A DNA stretch of 64,000 bases, from NCBI GenBank assembly GCA_019429105.1, contig JAHYJE010000009.1, forward strand, positions 1-64,000. The letters run 5' to 3'. This DNA is from Syntrophobacterales bacterium (lineage in GTDB: Bacteria > Desulfobacterota > Syntrophia > Syntrophales > UBA5619). Shown piece by piece: positions 7,213 to 15,417 of the stretch (positions within the stretch are counted from its first letter, which is position 1; every line of letters begins with the position of its first letter). The position numbers were made by a program, and so were the translations under genes. The notes beneath the pieces are model-generated. The model was not told the DNA's origin. It searched no databases and saw only the letters and a list, made by a program, of their open reading frames with translations.

Positions 7213-8448
7213 CTACCTCCTCGCAGCACAGTGAAGACGCGCTGTTTCTTTTTGTTGAGACCGGGCAGACGCTATAACGGTTTCTATCTCATCAGCAGGG
7301 AATCCCTCCGCTATGCCCATAAGCAGCGCAAAATCCCCGCCCTCGCCGTCTTGTTCATGTCCGGCGCCGCTTACGCCCCCTCGCCCACCCGTTTTTGTCT
7401 TCAGAGAGTCAACAAAATCACGGGCAAGGTCTTTTGCCTCCGCTATATTGGAATAGGGAAGGACCGTAACAAATTCGTCCGTTTTAAGACGGGTGGAAAA
7501 ACCTCCCGCGGCGGTGAAATATTCAGCTACGCAGTTTTCGACTCCCTTCAGAACCTCCTCATGAGCTTCTTTCCCGCCAGTCGCAGCATCTTCCCTCAAA
7601 GTATGCACAAGAACGGCGTATATGTCCCCTTCCCCGGTTCGCTTCATCCGCGCATGATTCTGCATCTTGAACTGCCTTTTTGAATACATGCCGGTCAGTT
7701 CATGTTGAAGCCCCTCCAGGCTTCGAATAACCTCCGTCTGGAAGGGATGGTCGAAATCCTCAAACTCCTCGGGGGAACCCTGAAAGACGATCTTCTTTTG
7801 ATAAAGGGCAAGAATGCGGTTGGAGATAAAATAGACGTCCGGAATCTCGTGGCTGACAAGAATTGCGGTAAAGCCAAATTTTCTCTGATACTGGGCGATC
7901 ATGCTCAAAATGGCGTTTTTCCGCACCGGGTCCTGACCGGTTGTCGGTTCATCAAAAAGAACGACCTTGGGATCTGTCACCAGCACCCTCGCCAGGGCAG
8001 CGCGCTTCTGCATACCCCCGGAAAGCTCGGAAGGATAACGTTGGGCAGCTTCCGCAAGCTCCGTCTGCTCTATTCGAACCGAGACCTTTTTGTCTATTTC
8101 GGCCTTTGTCATATTCGTTGTTTCCCGGAGGGGAAGGGCGATGTTTTCGTAAACAGTCATTGAATCAAAAAGGGCGTTCCCCTGAAACATATAGCTTACC
8201 TGGGAAAGGGTCTTCTGCAGTTCACCCTTGCTCATCTCGTGGAGGGGTTTGCCCTCAAACAAGATAACGCCGCTGTCGGGCTTGAGCAACCCGATTATAT
8301 GCTTCAGCAAGACGCTTTTCCCCGAGCCGCTGAGTCCGATGATTGTTGTTACCTCGCCTTCGTAAATCTGGAAATTGACGTCTTCCAGAACGGCCAGCGA
8401 ACCGAATCTCTTGGTTATATTCCTGAATTCTATGAAAGGGGCAGCCAT
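7213..8448 (-). CDS. mlaF: MlaF ABC ATPase with a C-terminal degenerate GGDEF-like extension
   Basis: 411 residues, against about 245-270 for usual MlaF. Residues 1-250 are the ABC ATPase: Walker A GLSGSGKS (about 38), signature LSGGMQKR (about 143), Walker B VVLFDEPTTGQDP (about 165). Residues 255-411 are additional: DIYAVLVHTL..., then RLKTDEFVTVLPYSNIAEAK (about 320-339). This looks like the GGDEF motif region of diguanylate cyclases (RxGGDEFxxLLP) with the two glycines replaced by Lys-Thr, so it is unlikely to be catalytic but could bind a nucleotide or regulate. It follows mlaE by 4 bp. The ATPase assignment is firm; the tail assignment is by motif only. Confidence 0.92.
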   Translation of the reverse strand: MAAPFIEFRNITKRFGSLAVLEDVNFQIYEGEVTTIIGLSGSGKSVLLKHIIGLLKPDSGVILFEGKPLHEMSKGELQKTLSQVSYMFQGNALFDSMTVYENIALPLRETTNMTKAEIDKKVSVRIEQTELAEAAQRYPSELSGGMQKRAALARVLVTDPKVVLFDEPTTGQDPVRKNAILSMIAQYQRKFGFTAILVSHEIPDVYFISNRILALYQKKIVFQGSPEEFEDFDHPFQTEVIRSLEGLQHELTGMYSKRQFKMQNHARMKRTGEGDIYAVLVHTLREDAATGGKEAHEEVLKGVENCVAEYFTAAGGFSTRLKTDEFVTVLPYSNIAEAKDLARDFVDSLKTKTGGRGGVSGAGHEQDGEGGDFALLMGIAEGFPADEIETVIASARSQQKETARLHCAARR

Positions 8449-8452
8449 TATC

Positions 8453-9307
8453 CTAACCGCCTATCAGAAGGGAGGTAACTACATAATCGGAAACCAGGAT
8501 CAAGACGCAGGACAGAACGACCGCCGCCGTAGTGGAAAGGCCAACGGCCTTGGCGCCATGACCATCGGTGCGCATGTGGGCGAAATAGCCCTGGTAACAG
8601 CTTACCGTGGAAACGATGATGGCAAAGACGATTGCCTTGATGAATCCGTCGGCAACATCGCCAATATCCGTATTGGACTGAATTCGATAAATATAAGAGG
8701 CTGAATTTGCCCCCATCAGCAGAACCCCGGAGATATAGCCGCCAAAGATTCCGACTACATCAAAGATCGCGGTAAGGAGGGGAAAGCTGATAATGGCGGC
8801 GGCGATGCGGGGGCTGACCAGAAAGCGCAGCGGATCGATCCGCATGGTATAAAGGGCGTCAATTTGTTCGGAAATACGCTGAATCCCTATTTCCGCGGTG
8901 ATGGCCGAACCGGCCCGGGCGGTTATCATAATTGCCGTAAGCACCGGCCCCAATTCCCTGATCAGCGTCAGCGAAACCAGGGTGCCCAGCGCCCCCTCGG
9001 CGCCGAATTGAACAAGCGCGTGGTAGGACTGAAGCCCCAGCACCATCCCGGTAAAAAGGCTGACAAGGGCGATAATGCCAAAGGATCTTGCGCCTATATA
9101 GTAAATCTGATGGAGGATTTTGCTCAGTTGCTTCGGGCGGAAAATGCCGGTAAAAGCCAAAAAGAGAAAGATTCCCGCTGCGCCCAGACTATTTACCAGG
9201 TGAATTGCCTGCCTGCCAAGCGCGGCAAGAGGGGAAGTCAGCAGCTTAACGATTGCCGGACGGTCATCGTACTTATCAGACGTTGGAATGTCTTCTCTAT
9301 TCAGCAT
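8453..9307 (-). CDS. mlaE: MlaE phospholipid ABC permease
   Basis: 284-residue permease of the MlaE/YrbE family. The hallmark is ELGPVLTAIMITARAGSAIT (about 145-164), followed by AEIGIQRISEQIDAL and five to six membrane segments. First gene of the mla operon. I prefer the ATG at 9307 to a TTG at 9316. The order E-F-D-C-A is that of many delta- and epsilonproteobacteria; no STAS-domain mlaB gene is present. Confidence 0.92.
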   Translation of the reverse strand: MLNREDIPTSDKYDDRPAIVKLLTSPLAALGRQAIHLVNSLGAAGIFLFLAFTGIFRPKQLSKILHQIYYIGARSFGIIALVSLFTGMVLGLQSYHALVQFGAEGALGTLVSLTLIRELGPVLTAIMITARAGSAITAEIGIQRISEQIDALYTMRIDPLRFLVSPRIAAAIISFPLLTAIFDVVGIFGGYISGVLLMGANSASYIYRIQSNTDIGDVADGFIKAIVFAIIVSTVSCYQGYFAHMRTDGHGAKAVGLSTTAAVVLSCVLILVSDYVVTSLLIGG

Positions 9308-9497
9308 AACTTGCAATCCGTCGTTGGCAAACTGTTTTTAAAGACATGTACAGAGGCGACTAATAAAAGGTTTGCCTGAAGCAACACCCCAATATTTTAG
9401 GCCAATCATTTTGCCGGGTGGCAATTTCATCCTTATTTTGTGCCCTGCTTCGGGCTTCGGGGCTAATATTAATCCGTCGCCGTTTCCGCTTAGCGGT

Positions 9498-9525
9498 ATA
9501 TTATCAGTCGCTCAGGAAATGTCAA
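9498..9525 (-). promoter_or_regulatory. sigma70-type promoter of the mla operon
   Basis: On the minus strand TTGACA (9525-9520) and TAATAT (9503-9498) are separated by 16 bp, close to consensus. It predicts a leader of about 185 nt before mlaE. Confidence 0.6.
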
Positions 9526-9529
9526 TCGT

Positions 9530-9547
9530 AAATTACATCTGTAATTT
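9530..9547. promoter_or_regulatory. perfect palindrome next to the mla promoter
   Basis: AAATTACATCTGTAATTT: 8-bp perfect arms with a 2-bp centre, placed 4 bp upstream of the mla -35 box. The position suits an activator or repressor dimer; the regulator is unknown. Confidence 0.5.
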
Positions 9548-10210
9548 GCAAATGGCTCCAAACGACCAACAGTTCCCGTTCCTTCCGGCTGGCAATATAA
9601 AGAAACAGCCGAACGCCGCTGATATCAATAATTATTATAACAGCTTATCATACCGCTGGGATCGCATAATGAGCCAGAAAGCTTGGAGTGATTAACCATC
9701 CCTGCCCGATGCGCCGGAGAAGCGAGTGTTAATATATTTAACACATTTTTACGGTAACGCAGCAGTAGCCCCCCTCCGGAAACTACGGCTTTTTGTTACT
9801 AACCACACGACATAAAACAACATTTAATTTTGATACAATAAATTATTTATTTAATGCATTGATATTTAAAGGAAATTAACAATCTTCTCAATTTCCCTGT
9901 TATTCCTGATGCTTACAGATACTGTTAATATTCTATACATGTGCATGTAAATATAATTAACAGTATCTGGCGTGTCTCTTCCCCGGCGTCCTTCTACCAG
10001 TAGATATTCATCAATATAAGCTACCGTTTATACACTGTAATTTAATTATTATCAGCTGTTTATATTTTCTGGCATGAATCATGTTTATCAGAAAGCAAAG
10101 GGTAAAAGTAGCGGTGAATAAGCAAAGCATAAAAGGGAGAACGGAAAATTCAATAGCGGCGGACGCACATTGACACTCAAAAATGAGAAATCATAGAAAA
10201 GGAGGACACC
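9548..10210. other. AT-rich intergenic control region
   Basis: About 660 bp with no credible gene on either strand, distinctly richer in A+T than its surroundings. It contains one large palindrome (listed separately). The GGAGGACACC ribosome binding site of the downstream redox module lies at its right end. Presumably it is the promoter/leader region of that module; I could not place a convincing -35/-10 pair that also leaves room for the ribosome binding site. Confidence 0.5.
9916..9969. repeat. large perfect inverted repeat upstream of the redox module
   Basis: CAGATACTGTTAAT (9916-9929) is repeated in perfect inverse as ATTAACAGTATCTG (9956-9969) around a 26-bp centre that itself contains ACATG-TG-CATGT. 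No T-run follows, so a simple terminator is unlikely. It could be an operator pair or an mRNA leader hairpin. Confidence 0.6.
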
Positions 10211-10444
10211 ATGAGTACAGCAGTCATCATCATTCTTTTAGCGTTAGGTTTAATCATGCCCCTGTTTTGGATTATAGGCGCCATGACGTCTGTAGGATAT
10301 GTTGCGATATCCAGGGGAATGGACATCTTAACGAGGGCCAGGGAAAGGGACGGCGAGGTTAATGCCGTGGCTTTCAAAGGGCAGCTCGGCGTAACAATGG
10401 CCGACGGCGGCGCGGCAATTGAGAAAGAGAAAGAGAAAAAATAA
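10211..10444 (+). CDS. small membrane protein with C-terminal LGVTMADGG motif
   Basis: 77 residues: one N-terminal membrane segment (about 3-33), a charged helix (DILTRARERDGEV), then LGVTMADGG (59-67) and a Glu/Lys-rich end. GGAGG precedes the ATG by 5 nt. It is the first gene of the redox module and is not a known family to me. The same LGVTMADGG nonamer ends the NrfD-like subunit, with nearly identical DNA, which points to one complex. Inference: an accessory or assembly subunit. Confidence 0.75.
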   Translation: MSTAVIIILLALGLIMPLFWIIGAMTSVGYVAISRGMDILTRARERDGEVNAVAFKGQLGVTMADGGAAIEKEKEKK

Positions 10445-10588
10445 AATGTGTTCATTTACAGGATGCCGCCTGTCGGATCCGACGAAAAAAGGAGAGACAG
10501 ACGGCAAAAAAGGCGAGAAACGAATCTTGAAGCGTTCCGGCATAAACGGGGCGACAGAAAAAATCGAGAAGAAAAGGAGCTAGTGATT

Positions 10589-11470
10589 ATGGGAATCGAC
10601 AGGAGGACTTTTCTAAAAGGCATGGGTGCGGGCTTCGGCGTAAGCGCGGCCGGCGCATTGTTGCCGGTAAAGGCGGAGGCGAGCGCCCCGGTATCGGATA
10701 AAGAATTCGTAGGAGTGCTCGTCGATACGACGCGCTGCGTCGGTTGCAGGAGCTGTGAAAAGGCGTGCGCCGAGGCGCATGGCCTGCCAGTTCCCAATAT
10801 CGACGATTCTTCCGTTTTCGACAAAAGAAGGACCACCAATGCGCACCAGCTTGAGGCAGTAAACCGTTTTCAAACAAACAAAGGAGAGGTTTTTGTCAAG
10901 AAGCAGTGCATGCACTGCAACCAGCCCGCCTGCGTTTCGGCATGTCCCGTCAAGGCGATGGAAAAGCATGATGAAGGCGCCGTCACCTGGAATGACAACT
11001 GTATCGGCTGCCGTTACTGCATGACGTCCTGCCCCTTCGACATTCCGAAATTTGAACATTCCGCCTTCCCGGAACTGCACAAATGCGACATGTGCTACAG
11101 CCGGACGCAGAAGGGTCTGGAGCCTGCCTGCGTGGAAGCGTGCCCCGCATTCGCACTTACCTTCGGCACGAGAAGAGAGATGATCGACGAAGCCAACAGG
11201 CGTATTTACAGCGACGAAAAGAATTACTACCACCACATCTACGGCGAAAACGAGGCCGGCGGCACCGGTTATATGTACATCTCGGCGGCGCCTTTCGAAC
11301 AGATCGGATTCAGAAACGACATTGGAACAACGGCTTATCCCGAATATACAAAAGGCTTCCTGTACAGTGTGCCTGTCATACTGCTTTTGTGGCCCGCCTT
11401 TATGAGCGCGATAGCTACGATAACCAAACGCAAGGCAAAAGTAAAAGTTGAAGAGGGAGGGATGAGATGA
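10589..11470 (+). CDS. Tat-exported 4x[4Fe-4S] ferredoxin subunit (HybA/DsrO/HmcB-like)
   Basis: 293 residues. The twin-arginine signal RRTFLKGMGAGFG (residues 5-17) sends it across the membrane folded. Four Cys clusters follow: CVGCRSCEKAC, CMHCNQPACVSACP, CIGCRYCMTSCPF and CDMCYSRTQKGLEPACVEAC. A C-terminal hydrophobic segment (about 257-277) anchors it. This is the electron-wiring subunit that pairs with NrfD/HybB-type membrane proteins. Start ATG at 10589, preceded by AAGGAG 8 nt upstream; a longer frame to 10448 would hide the Tat signal. Its stop overlaps the next start by 4 bp. Confidence 0.9.
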   Translation: MGIDRRTFLKGMGAGFGVSAAGALLPVKAEASAPVSDKEFVGVLVDTTRCVGCRSCEKACAEAHGLPVPNIDDSSVFDKRRTTNAHQLEAVNRFQTNKGEVFVKKQCMHCNQPACVSACPVKAMEKHDEGAVTWNDNCIGCRYCMTSCPFDIPKFEHSAFPELHKCDMCYSRTQKGLEPACVEACPAFALTFGTRREMIDEANRRIYSDEKNYYHHIYGENEAGGTGYMYISAAPFEQIGFRNDIGTTAYPEYTKGFLYSVPVILLLWPAFMSAIATITKRKAKVKVEEGGMR

Positions 11471-12810
11471 ACAGCTTAGCGACTAACCGGGAAACAAAGA
11501 GTTTCAAGGAACTTCTGACTTTTTTGAAGGGTGAATTAAAACCGAAGGGTAGGGTTCTCACCCCGTTCAATATCATTTCCGGCGCCATAATTTTTACCGG
11601 CATCCTTTTGGTTATTTACCGGCTCGCGATGGGGCTGGGCTCGGTAGTGAATGAAGTCCCTGAATACCCTTGGGGAATCTGGATCGGGTTCATCGTGATG
11701 GTCGGGGTTGCCTTCGCCGGAGGGGCGTATGTAAGCGCCTTTGTCGTTTACGTGCTGGGAGGCGAAAAGTATCACGCCATAGTCAGGCTGGCTGTCCTGA
11801 ATGGGTTTCTGGCGTATATGTTCTACGCCGGGGCAATTCTGCTCGATTGCGGACGCTGGTGGCAAATCTACAATCCGATCATCGGCAACAAGTTCGGCGT
11901 CAATTCCGTCCTGTTTCTGATCGCCTGGCATTTCCTGCTCTACATGATCGCGCAGTTCTTCGAGCTGGCCCCGGCTTTCGCTGAATGGCTGGGCTTGAGG
12001 AAGATGCGCAAGTTCTTCATGTCGGTAAGCCTCGGCGCAGTCATCTTCGGGGTTACGCTCTCCACGCTGCATCAGTCGGGTCTGGGCGCGCTGTTCCTGA
12101 TGGCCAAATGGAAGGTACATCCCTTGTGGTACAATGAGTTCATCCCCCTGCTGTTTTTTGTCTCGAGTATTTACGCCGGGCTTTCCGTAGTCATCTTCAT
12201 CGGCAATTTGAGCTTCCGCGTCTTCGGCAAGGATCGGGTTGACGAGGAGTATCGCGAATCGTGGAAAAATATCGAGATCGACTTGGGCAAGGCCTGCGCG
12301 GTCGGCATGTTCGTTTACTTTTTCCTGCAGGTGATTCTGCTGGTTCACGGCCAGCACTGGAATCTTCTGAATACCGGAATGGGCTACTGGTATCTGACGG
12401 AAATGTTCGGCTTCCTGCTTCTCCCGATTGCCCTGTTCACCTGGGGCGTAAAAAAGGCCAACCGAACGCCTATCCGGGTTGCCGCCTACATTACCATGGC
12501 GGGGGTGATCTTCAACCGGATCGACTATTCGATACTTGCCTTCAAATGGTACCTGCCTTTTAGTGAACGGTATATCCCGACCTGGATGGAGGTAACCATT
12601 ACCGCGTCGATCGTCCTTTTGATGGTCTGGGTTTTCCGATGGCTCGTAAATCGGCTGCCGATATTGAAGCACTCCCCGCAATGGGCGGTGGAACAGGATC
12701 GGGAAATGGAAGCTGAAGCCAATGCTCCCGCGCTTGCCCCGGGCCTGGGCGTCACGATGGCCGACGGCGGCGTGCTGCTTGAAAAAGATAAAAACACTAA
12801 ACGTTCCTGA
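11467..12810 (+). CDS. NrfD/HybB/PsrC-family integral membrane quinone-interacting subunit
   Basis: 447 residues with about ten membrane helices. The family pattern is clear: EYPWGIWIGFIVMVGVAFAG, LLDCGRWWQIYNP and LSTLHQSGLGALFLM. Such proteins exchange electrons between quinone and the Fe-S subunit on the outer face. The C-terminal tail (about 425-447) ends GLGVTMADGGVLLEKDK, the tag shared with the 77-residue protein. It overlaps the ferredoxin gene (ATGA). No catalytic molybdenum, hydrogenase or cytochrome c subunit is encoded beside it, so its partner enzyme is unknown. Confidence 0.9.
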   Translation: MNSLATNRETKSFKELLTFLKGELKPKGRVLTPFNIISGAIIFTGILLVIYRLAMGLGSVVNEVPEYPWGIWIGFIVMVGVAFAGGAYVSAFVVYVLGGEKYHAIVRLAVLNGFLAYMFYAGAILLDCGRWWQIYNPIIGNKFGVNSVLFLIAWHFLLYMIAQFFELAPAFAEWLGLRKMRKFFMSVSLGAVIFGVTLSTLHQSGLGALFLMAKWKVHPLWYNEFIPLLFFVSSIYAGLSVVIFIGNLSFRVFGKDRVDEEYRESWKNIEIDLGKACAVGMFVYFFLQVILLVHGQHWNLLNTGMGYWYLTEMFGFLLLPIALFTWGVKKANRTPIRVAAYITMAGVIFNRIDYSILAFKWYLPFSERYIPTWMEVTITASIVLLMVWVFRWLVNRLPILKHSPQWAVEQDREMEAEANAPALAPGLGVTMADGGVLLEKDKNTKRS

Positions 12811-12831
12811 TAAAGAAAGGGGGATTATATA

Positions 12832-13527
12832 ATGGAAGGGTTCACCTACGTTGACATATTCGCCACCAAGGGCATTGAATATCTGGTGATAATCGCGGTG
12901 CTGGCTACCTTTGTCGTGTTCTGGAATTTTTTGAAAGGACCCGCTGAGGCCGTTTACCAAGGGGTTGCCAACGCCGTTTCGGCAATCGGCAACTGGTTCA
13001 GCATGCCGGCCCAGGGGATGTTTTTCCACCAGGGGCATAGCTGGGCTGCGCTCGAGGAAGGAAACATCATGAAGGTGGGAATGGATGACTTTGCCCAGAA
13101 AATGCTCGGGAAAATAGATTCAATCAATCTTCCGCAGGTTGGCGCTGAAGTCGCCCAGGGAGAAAAGGGGTGGAGCGTACAGGTAGGCTCCAAACTGATT
13201 GATATGCTCTCCCCCGTTGACGGTAAAATAGTTGCCGTGAACGAAGCCCTGCTGAAATCTCCCGCCGGGGTGAACAGCGATCCCTATGGGCAGTCCTGGC
13301 TGATCAAGGTTCAATCCCCGCGGGTTTCATCCAACCTGAAAAATCTTCTGACCGGGGATTTGGCCATAAAATGGATGGACGGCGTCAGGGACAGCCTTCT
13401 GACTCGGGGAAATTACAACCTGGGCGCCCTTTCCCAGGATGGTGGTGTGCCGGTGGACGGCATTGCCAGAAACATGGATCCGGAGAACTGGGATAAGCTG
13501 GTAAAAGATTTCTTCCTGGTTTCTTAG
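12832..13527 (+). CDS. membrane-anchored GcvH-like (H-protein fold) protein without lipoyl lysine at the standard site
   Basis: 231 residues: an N-terminal membrane helix (about 14-32), then an H-protein-like domain (GHSWAALEEGNIMKVGMDDF, LPQVGAEV, LSPVDGKIVAVNEALL, SDPYGQSWLIKV). In GcvH the lipoylated Lys stands eight residues before the Pro of the (S/A)P motif. Here that position is Ser, with a Lys one residue later (GSKLIDMLSP). The C-terminus has LGALSQDGG (about 197-205), a variant of the module tag, then ENWDKLVKDFFLVS. Strong AAAGGGGG site upstream. Possibly a structural or carrier subunit; glycine cleavage genes are absent. Confidence 0.8.
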   Translation: MEGFTYVDIFATKGIEYLVIIAVLATFVVFWNFLKGPAEAVYQGVANAVSAIGNWFSMPAQGMFFHQGHSWAALEEGNIMKVGMDDFAQKMLGKIDSINLPQVGAEVAQGEKGWSVQVGSKLIDMLSPVDGKIVAVNEALLKSPAGVNSDPYGQSWLIKVQSPRVSSNLKNLLTGDLAIKWMDGVRDSLLTRGNYNLGALSQDGGVPVDGIARNMDPENWDKLVKDFFLVS

Positions 13528-13558
13528 ATAGAGACTTGAAGGAACAAAAGGTGCAGAG

Positions 13559-14350
13559 ATGGATTCAATTAGCTCAAAGTGCAAAGGTTATCCCCTGATT
13601 CCAGCAGAAGAAAACAAATGCGTCTGGATGAAAACAGGGCTCGTATCCTACAAGCTGTGCGACAGAAACGACCACTGCGAGACCTGCCCTTTCGACCGCG
13701 CAATGAAAAACGGGGGGGACAGTAATTTCTCCGAATCATCGGAAATAGAAGAGGAGGGGTCGTTTTTCGACGATCCGTCATCCCAGCTCGACAACGGCTC
13801 CTTCCTCTTTCATCCTGATCACTGCTGGGTAAAGGTGGAAAGCCACGAAAAGGTGCGGATCGGTTTGGATTCACTGATCACGATGCTTATCTCCAACGTG
13901 CAGTTGGTAATCCTGCCCGCGGAGGGCTCTTTCACCGGCGCCGGAGAATGTTTTGCCCACATTATTCAGGGAGATTACGTATTGCCGGTGATTTCTCCCG
14001 TTTCCGGGGTCATTATCGCGACGAATTACCGTCTTAAAAACAACCCGGGGCTGCTCACCTCCGATCCGCAGGGAAATGGCTGGCTCGTTACGATCAAACC
14101 GGACAATCTCGAAAACGATTTTAAAAAACTCTTTTTCGGGAGAAAAGCGCTCTTCTGGAAACACCGGGAGGAAAACGATATCGCCAACAGGGTTTGCTCG
14201 CTTGTGAAAATGAGCTCGCCCCAGGTCGGCCCCACCATGCAGGATGGAGGCGCCCAGGTAACCAACCTGAGAGACCTGCTCCGTTCGATCAATTCAAAAC
14301 AGCTTGTCCAGATTCTGGATTCGGTTGTTTCCCGGCATAAAGCCTACTGA
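13559..14350 (+). CDS. soluble GcvH-like protein with N-terminal Cys motif, lipoyl lysine replaced by Asp
   Basis: 263 residues. The N-terminal region has Cys 8, 21, 34, 40 and 43 in CVWMKTGLVSYKLCDRNDHC then ETCPFDRAM, suggesting a metal or Fe-S site. Residues about 90-195 are H-protein-like (HPDHCWVKVESHEKVRIGLD, ISPVSGVIIATN, SDPQGNGWLVTI). The residue at the lipoyl-Lys position is Asp (GDYVLPVISP), so lipoylation there is impossible. VGPTMQDGG (about 223-231) is the module tag. It has no membrane helix, so it would be a cytoplasmic partner. Last gene of the module, followed by hairpins. Confidence 0.75.
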   Translation: MDSISSKCKGYPLIPAEENKCVWMKTGLVSYKLCDRNDHCETCPFDRAMKNGGDSNFSESSEIEEEGSFFDDPSSQLDNGSFLFHPDHCWVKVESHEKVRIGLDSLITMLISNVQLVILPAEGSFTGAGECFAHIIQGDYVLPVISPVSGVIIATNYRLKNNPGLLTSDPQGNGWLVTIKPDNLENDFKKLFFGRKALFWKHREENDIANRVCSLVKMSSPQVGPTMQDGGAQVTNLRDLLRSINSKQLVQILDSVVSRHKAY

Positions 14351-14359
14351 CATCGCATC

Positions 14360-14394
14360 CCCTTTGCCGAAACCCTAACGGAAAAGGCAAAGGG
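14360..14394. terminator. hairpin after the redox module
   Basis: CCCTTTGCC (14360-14368) and GGCAAAGGG (14386-14394) are perfect 9-bp arms just after the last gene. No T-run follows, so termination is only probable. Confidence 0.45.
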
Positions 14395-14424
14395 AATGCA
14401 CTATCGCACCTCTCCATGAAGATT

Positions 14425-14450
14425 CCCTGCCTCTCTAAAGTTCGGCAGGG
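14425..14450. terminator. second hairpin after the redox module
   Basis: CCCTGCC (14425-14431) pairs with GGCAGGG (14444-14450) over a 12-nt loop. Together with the preceding hairpin it separates the module from the MBL gene. Confidence 0.3.
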
Positions 14451-14613
14451 GATCGCTCCCGACGACGGGATCCTCATCCTGCACCCATAAAAAATCCTCA
14501 GCAAATGGACATTTTTCCATAAATTGTGTTATGTCCCCGTCCGCACGAGAAAAGGCAGGATAAATTGGAGAACCCTTGCTTGGCGCTCATCCAGACAGAT
14601 ACGGAGAATGAAA

Positions 14614-15357
14614 ATGAAGATCGTCTTTTTAGGGACAAACGGCTGGTACGATACAGAAACCGGAAACACACTTTCAACCCTTGTCCAGACCGAAAGCTTT
14701 GATATCATCTTCGACGCCGGAAACGGCATTCAACGGGCCGACCGCTACCTCAGCGGCGATAAACCGGTTTTTATCTTTATCAGTCATTTTCACCTCGATC
14801 ATGTGGCGGGACTGCACATCCTGGGAAGGTTCAATCTGCGGGAAAAACTCACCATCTGCGGGCCGAAACACAGCAGGCAAATTCTGGACACTTTTCTCAA
14901 TGCCCCCTTCACCATGCCGCTTGCCCAACTGCCCTTTCCCAGCGGCGTAATGGAAATGCCGGAGGACTCTTCCTCGCTTCCTTTCCTTGTCCAGGCGCTG
15001 CCGCTGCGTCACTCATCACTGACGCTTGGCTACCGAATAGAGGTTGACGGAATGGCAATCAGCCATTGCTCCGACACCGGCTATTGCGAAAATGCGGTCT
15101 CGCTAGGCAATCAAGCCGATCTGCTGATCACCGAATGCGCTTTTAAAACCGGGCAGGCGAATGAGGCATGGCCGCACTTGAATCCGGAGACGGCGGCCCG
15201 AATCGCCGCCGAGGCCAGGACAAAACGCCTCGCCCTCACCCACTTCGACGCTTTTTTGTATCAAACCCTCGAAGAGCGAACCGAGGCAAGGCGAACCGCC
15301 GCCGCAATATTTCCGCAAACAATCGCCGCAACGGACGGAATGGAGATAACGATTTGA
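14614..15357 (+). CDS. MBL-fold metallohydrolase (RNase Z-like)
   Basis: 247 residues of the beta-lactamase-fold hydrolases closest to the RNase Z/AtsA side. FLGTNGWY at the start, SHFHLDHVAGL (about 53-63) as the zinc motif, SDTGYCENA and LTHFD supply further ligands. The substrate could be an RNA 3' end, a cyclic phosphodiester or an ester. I chose the ATG at 14614 (GGAG 7 nt upstream) over 14608 or 14524. It converges with the patatin-like gene. Confidence 0.8.
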   Translation: MKIVFLGTNGWYDTETGNTLSTLVQTESFDIIFDAGNGIQRADRYLSGDKPVFIFISHFHLDHVAGLHILGRFNLREKLTICGPKHSRQILDTFLNAPFTMPLAQLPFPSGVMEMPEDSSSLPFLVQALPLRHSSLTLGYRIEVDGMAISHCSDTGYCENAVSLGNQADLLITECAFKTGQANEAWPHLNPETAARIAAEARTKRLALTHFDAFLYQTLEERTEARRTAAAIFPQTIAATDGMEITI

Positions 15358-15417
15358 CCGCCGGATCATTTTCTCGCCGTTTTTTCCAGTTGCTGTCCAG
15401 TTTTTTAAAACTCCCCG

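Noticed and set aside
10170-10199. TTGACA-18-TAGAAA just before the 77-residue gene as a promoter
   Set aside because: It would put the transcript start at or after the ribosome binding site.
11536-13038. 500-residue open frame on the minus strand opposite the NrfD-like gene
   Set aside because: Antisense shadow; low-complexity, His/Gln/Asp-rich translation without a family pattern, while the plus strand has clear membrane and Fe-S genes.
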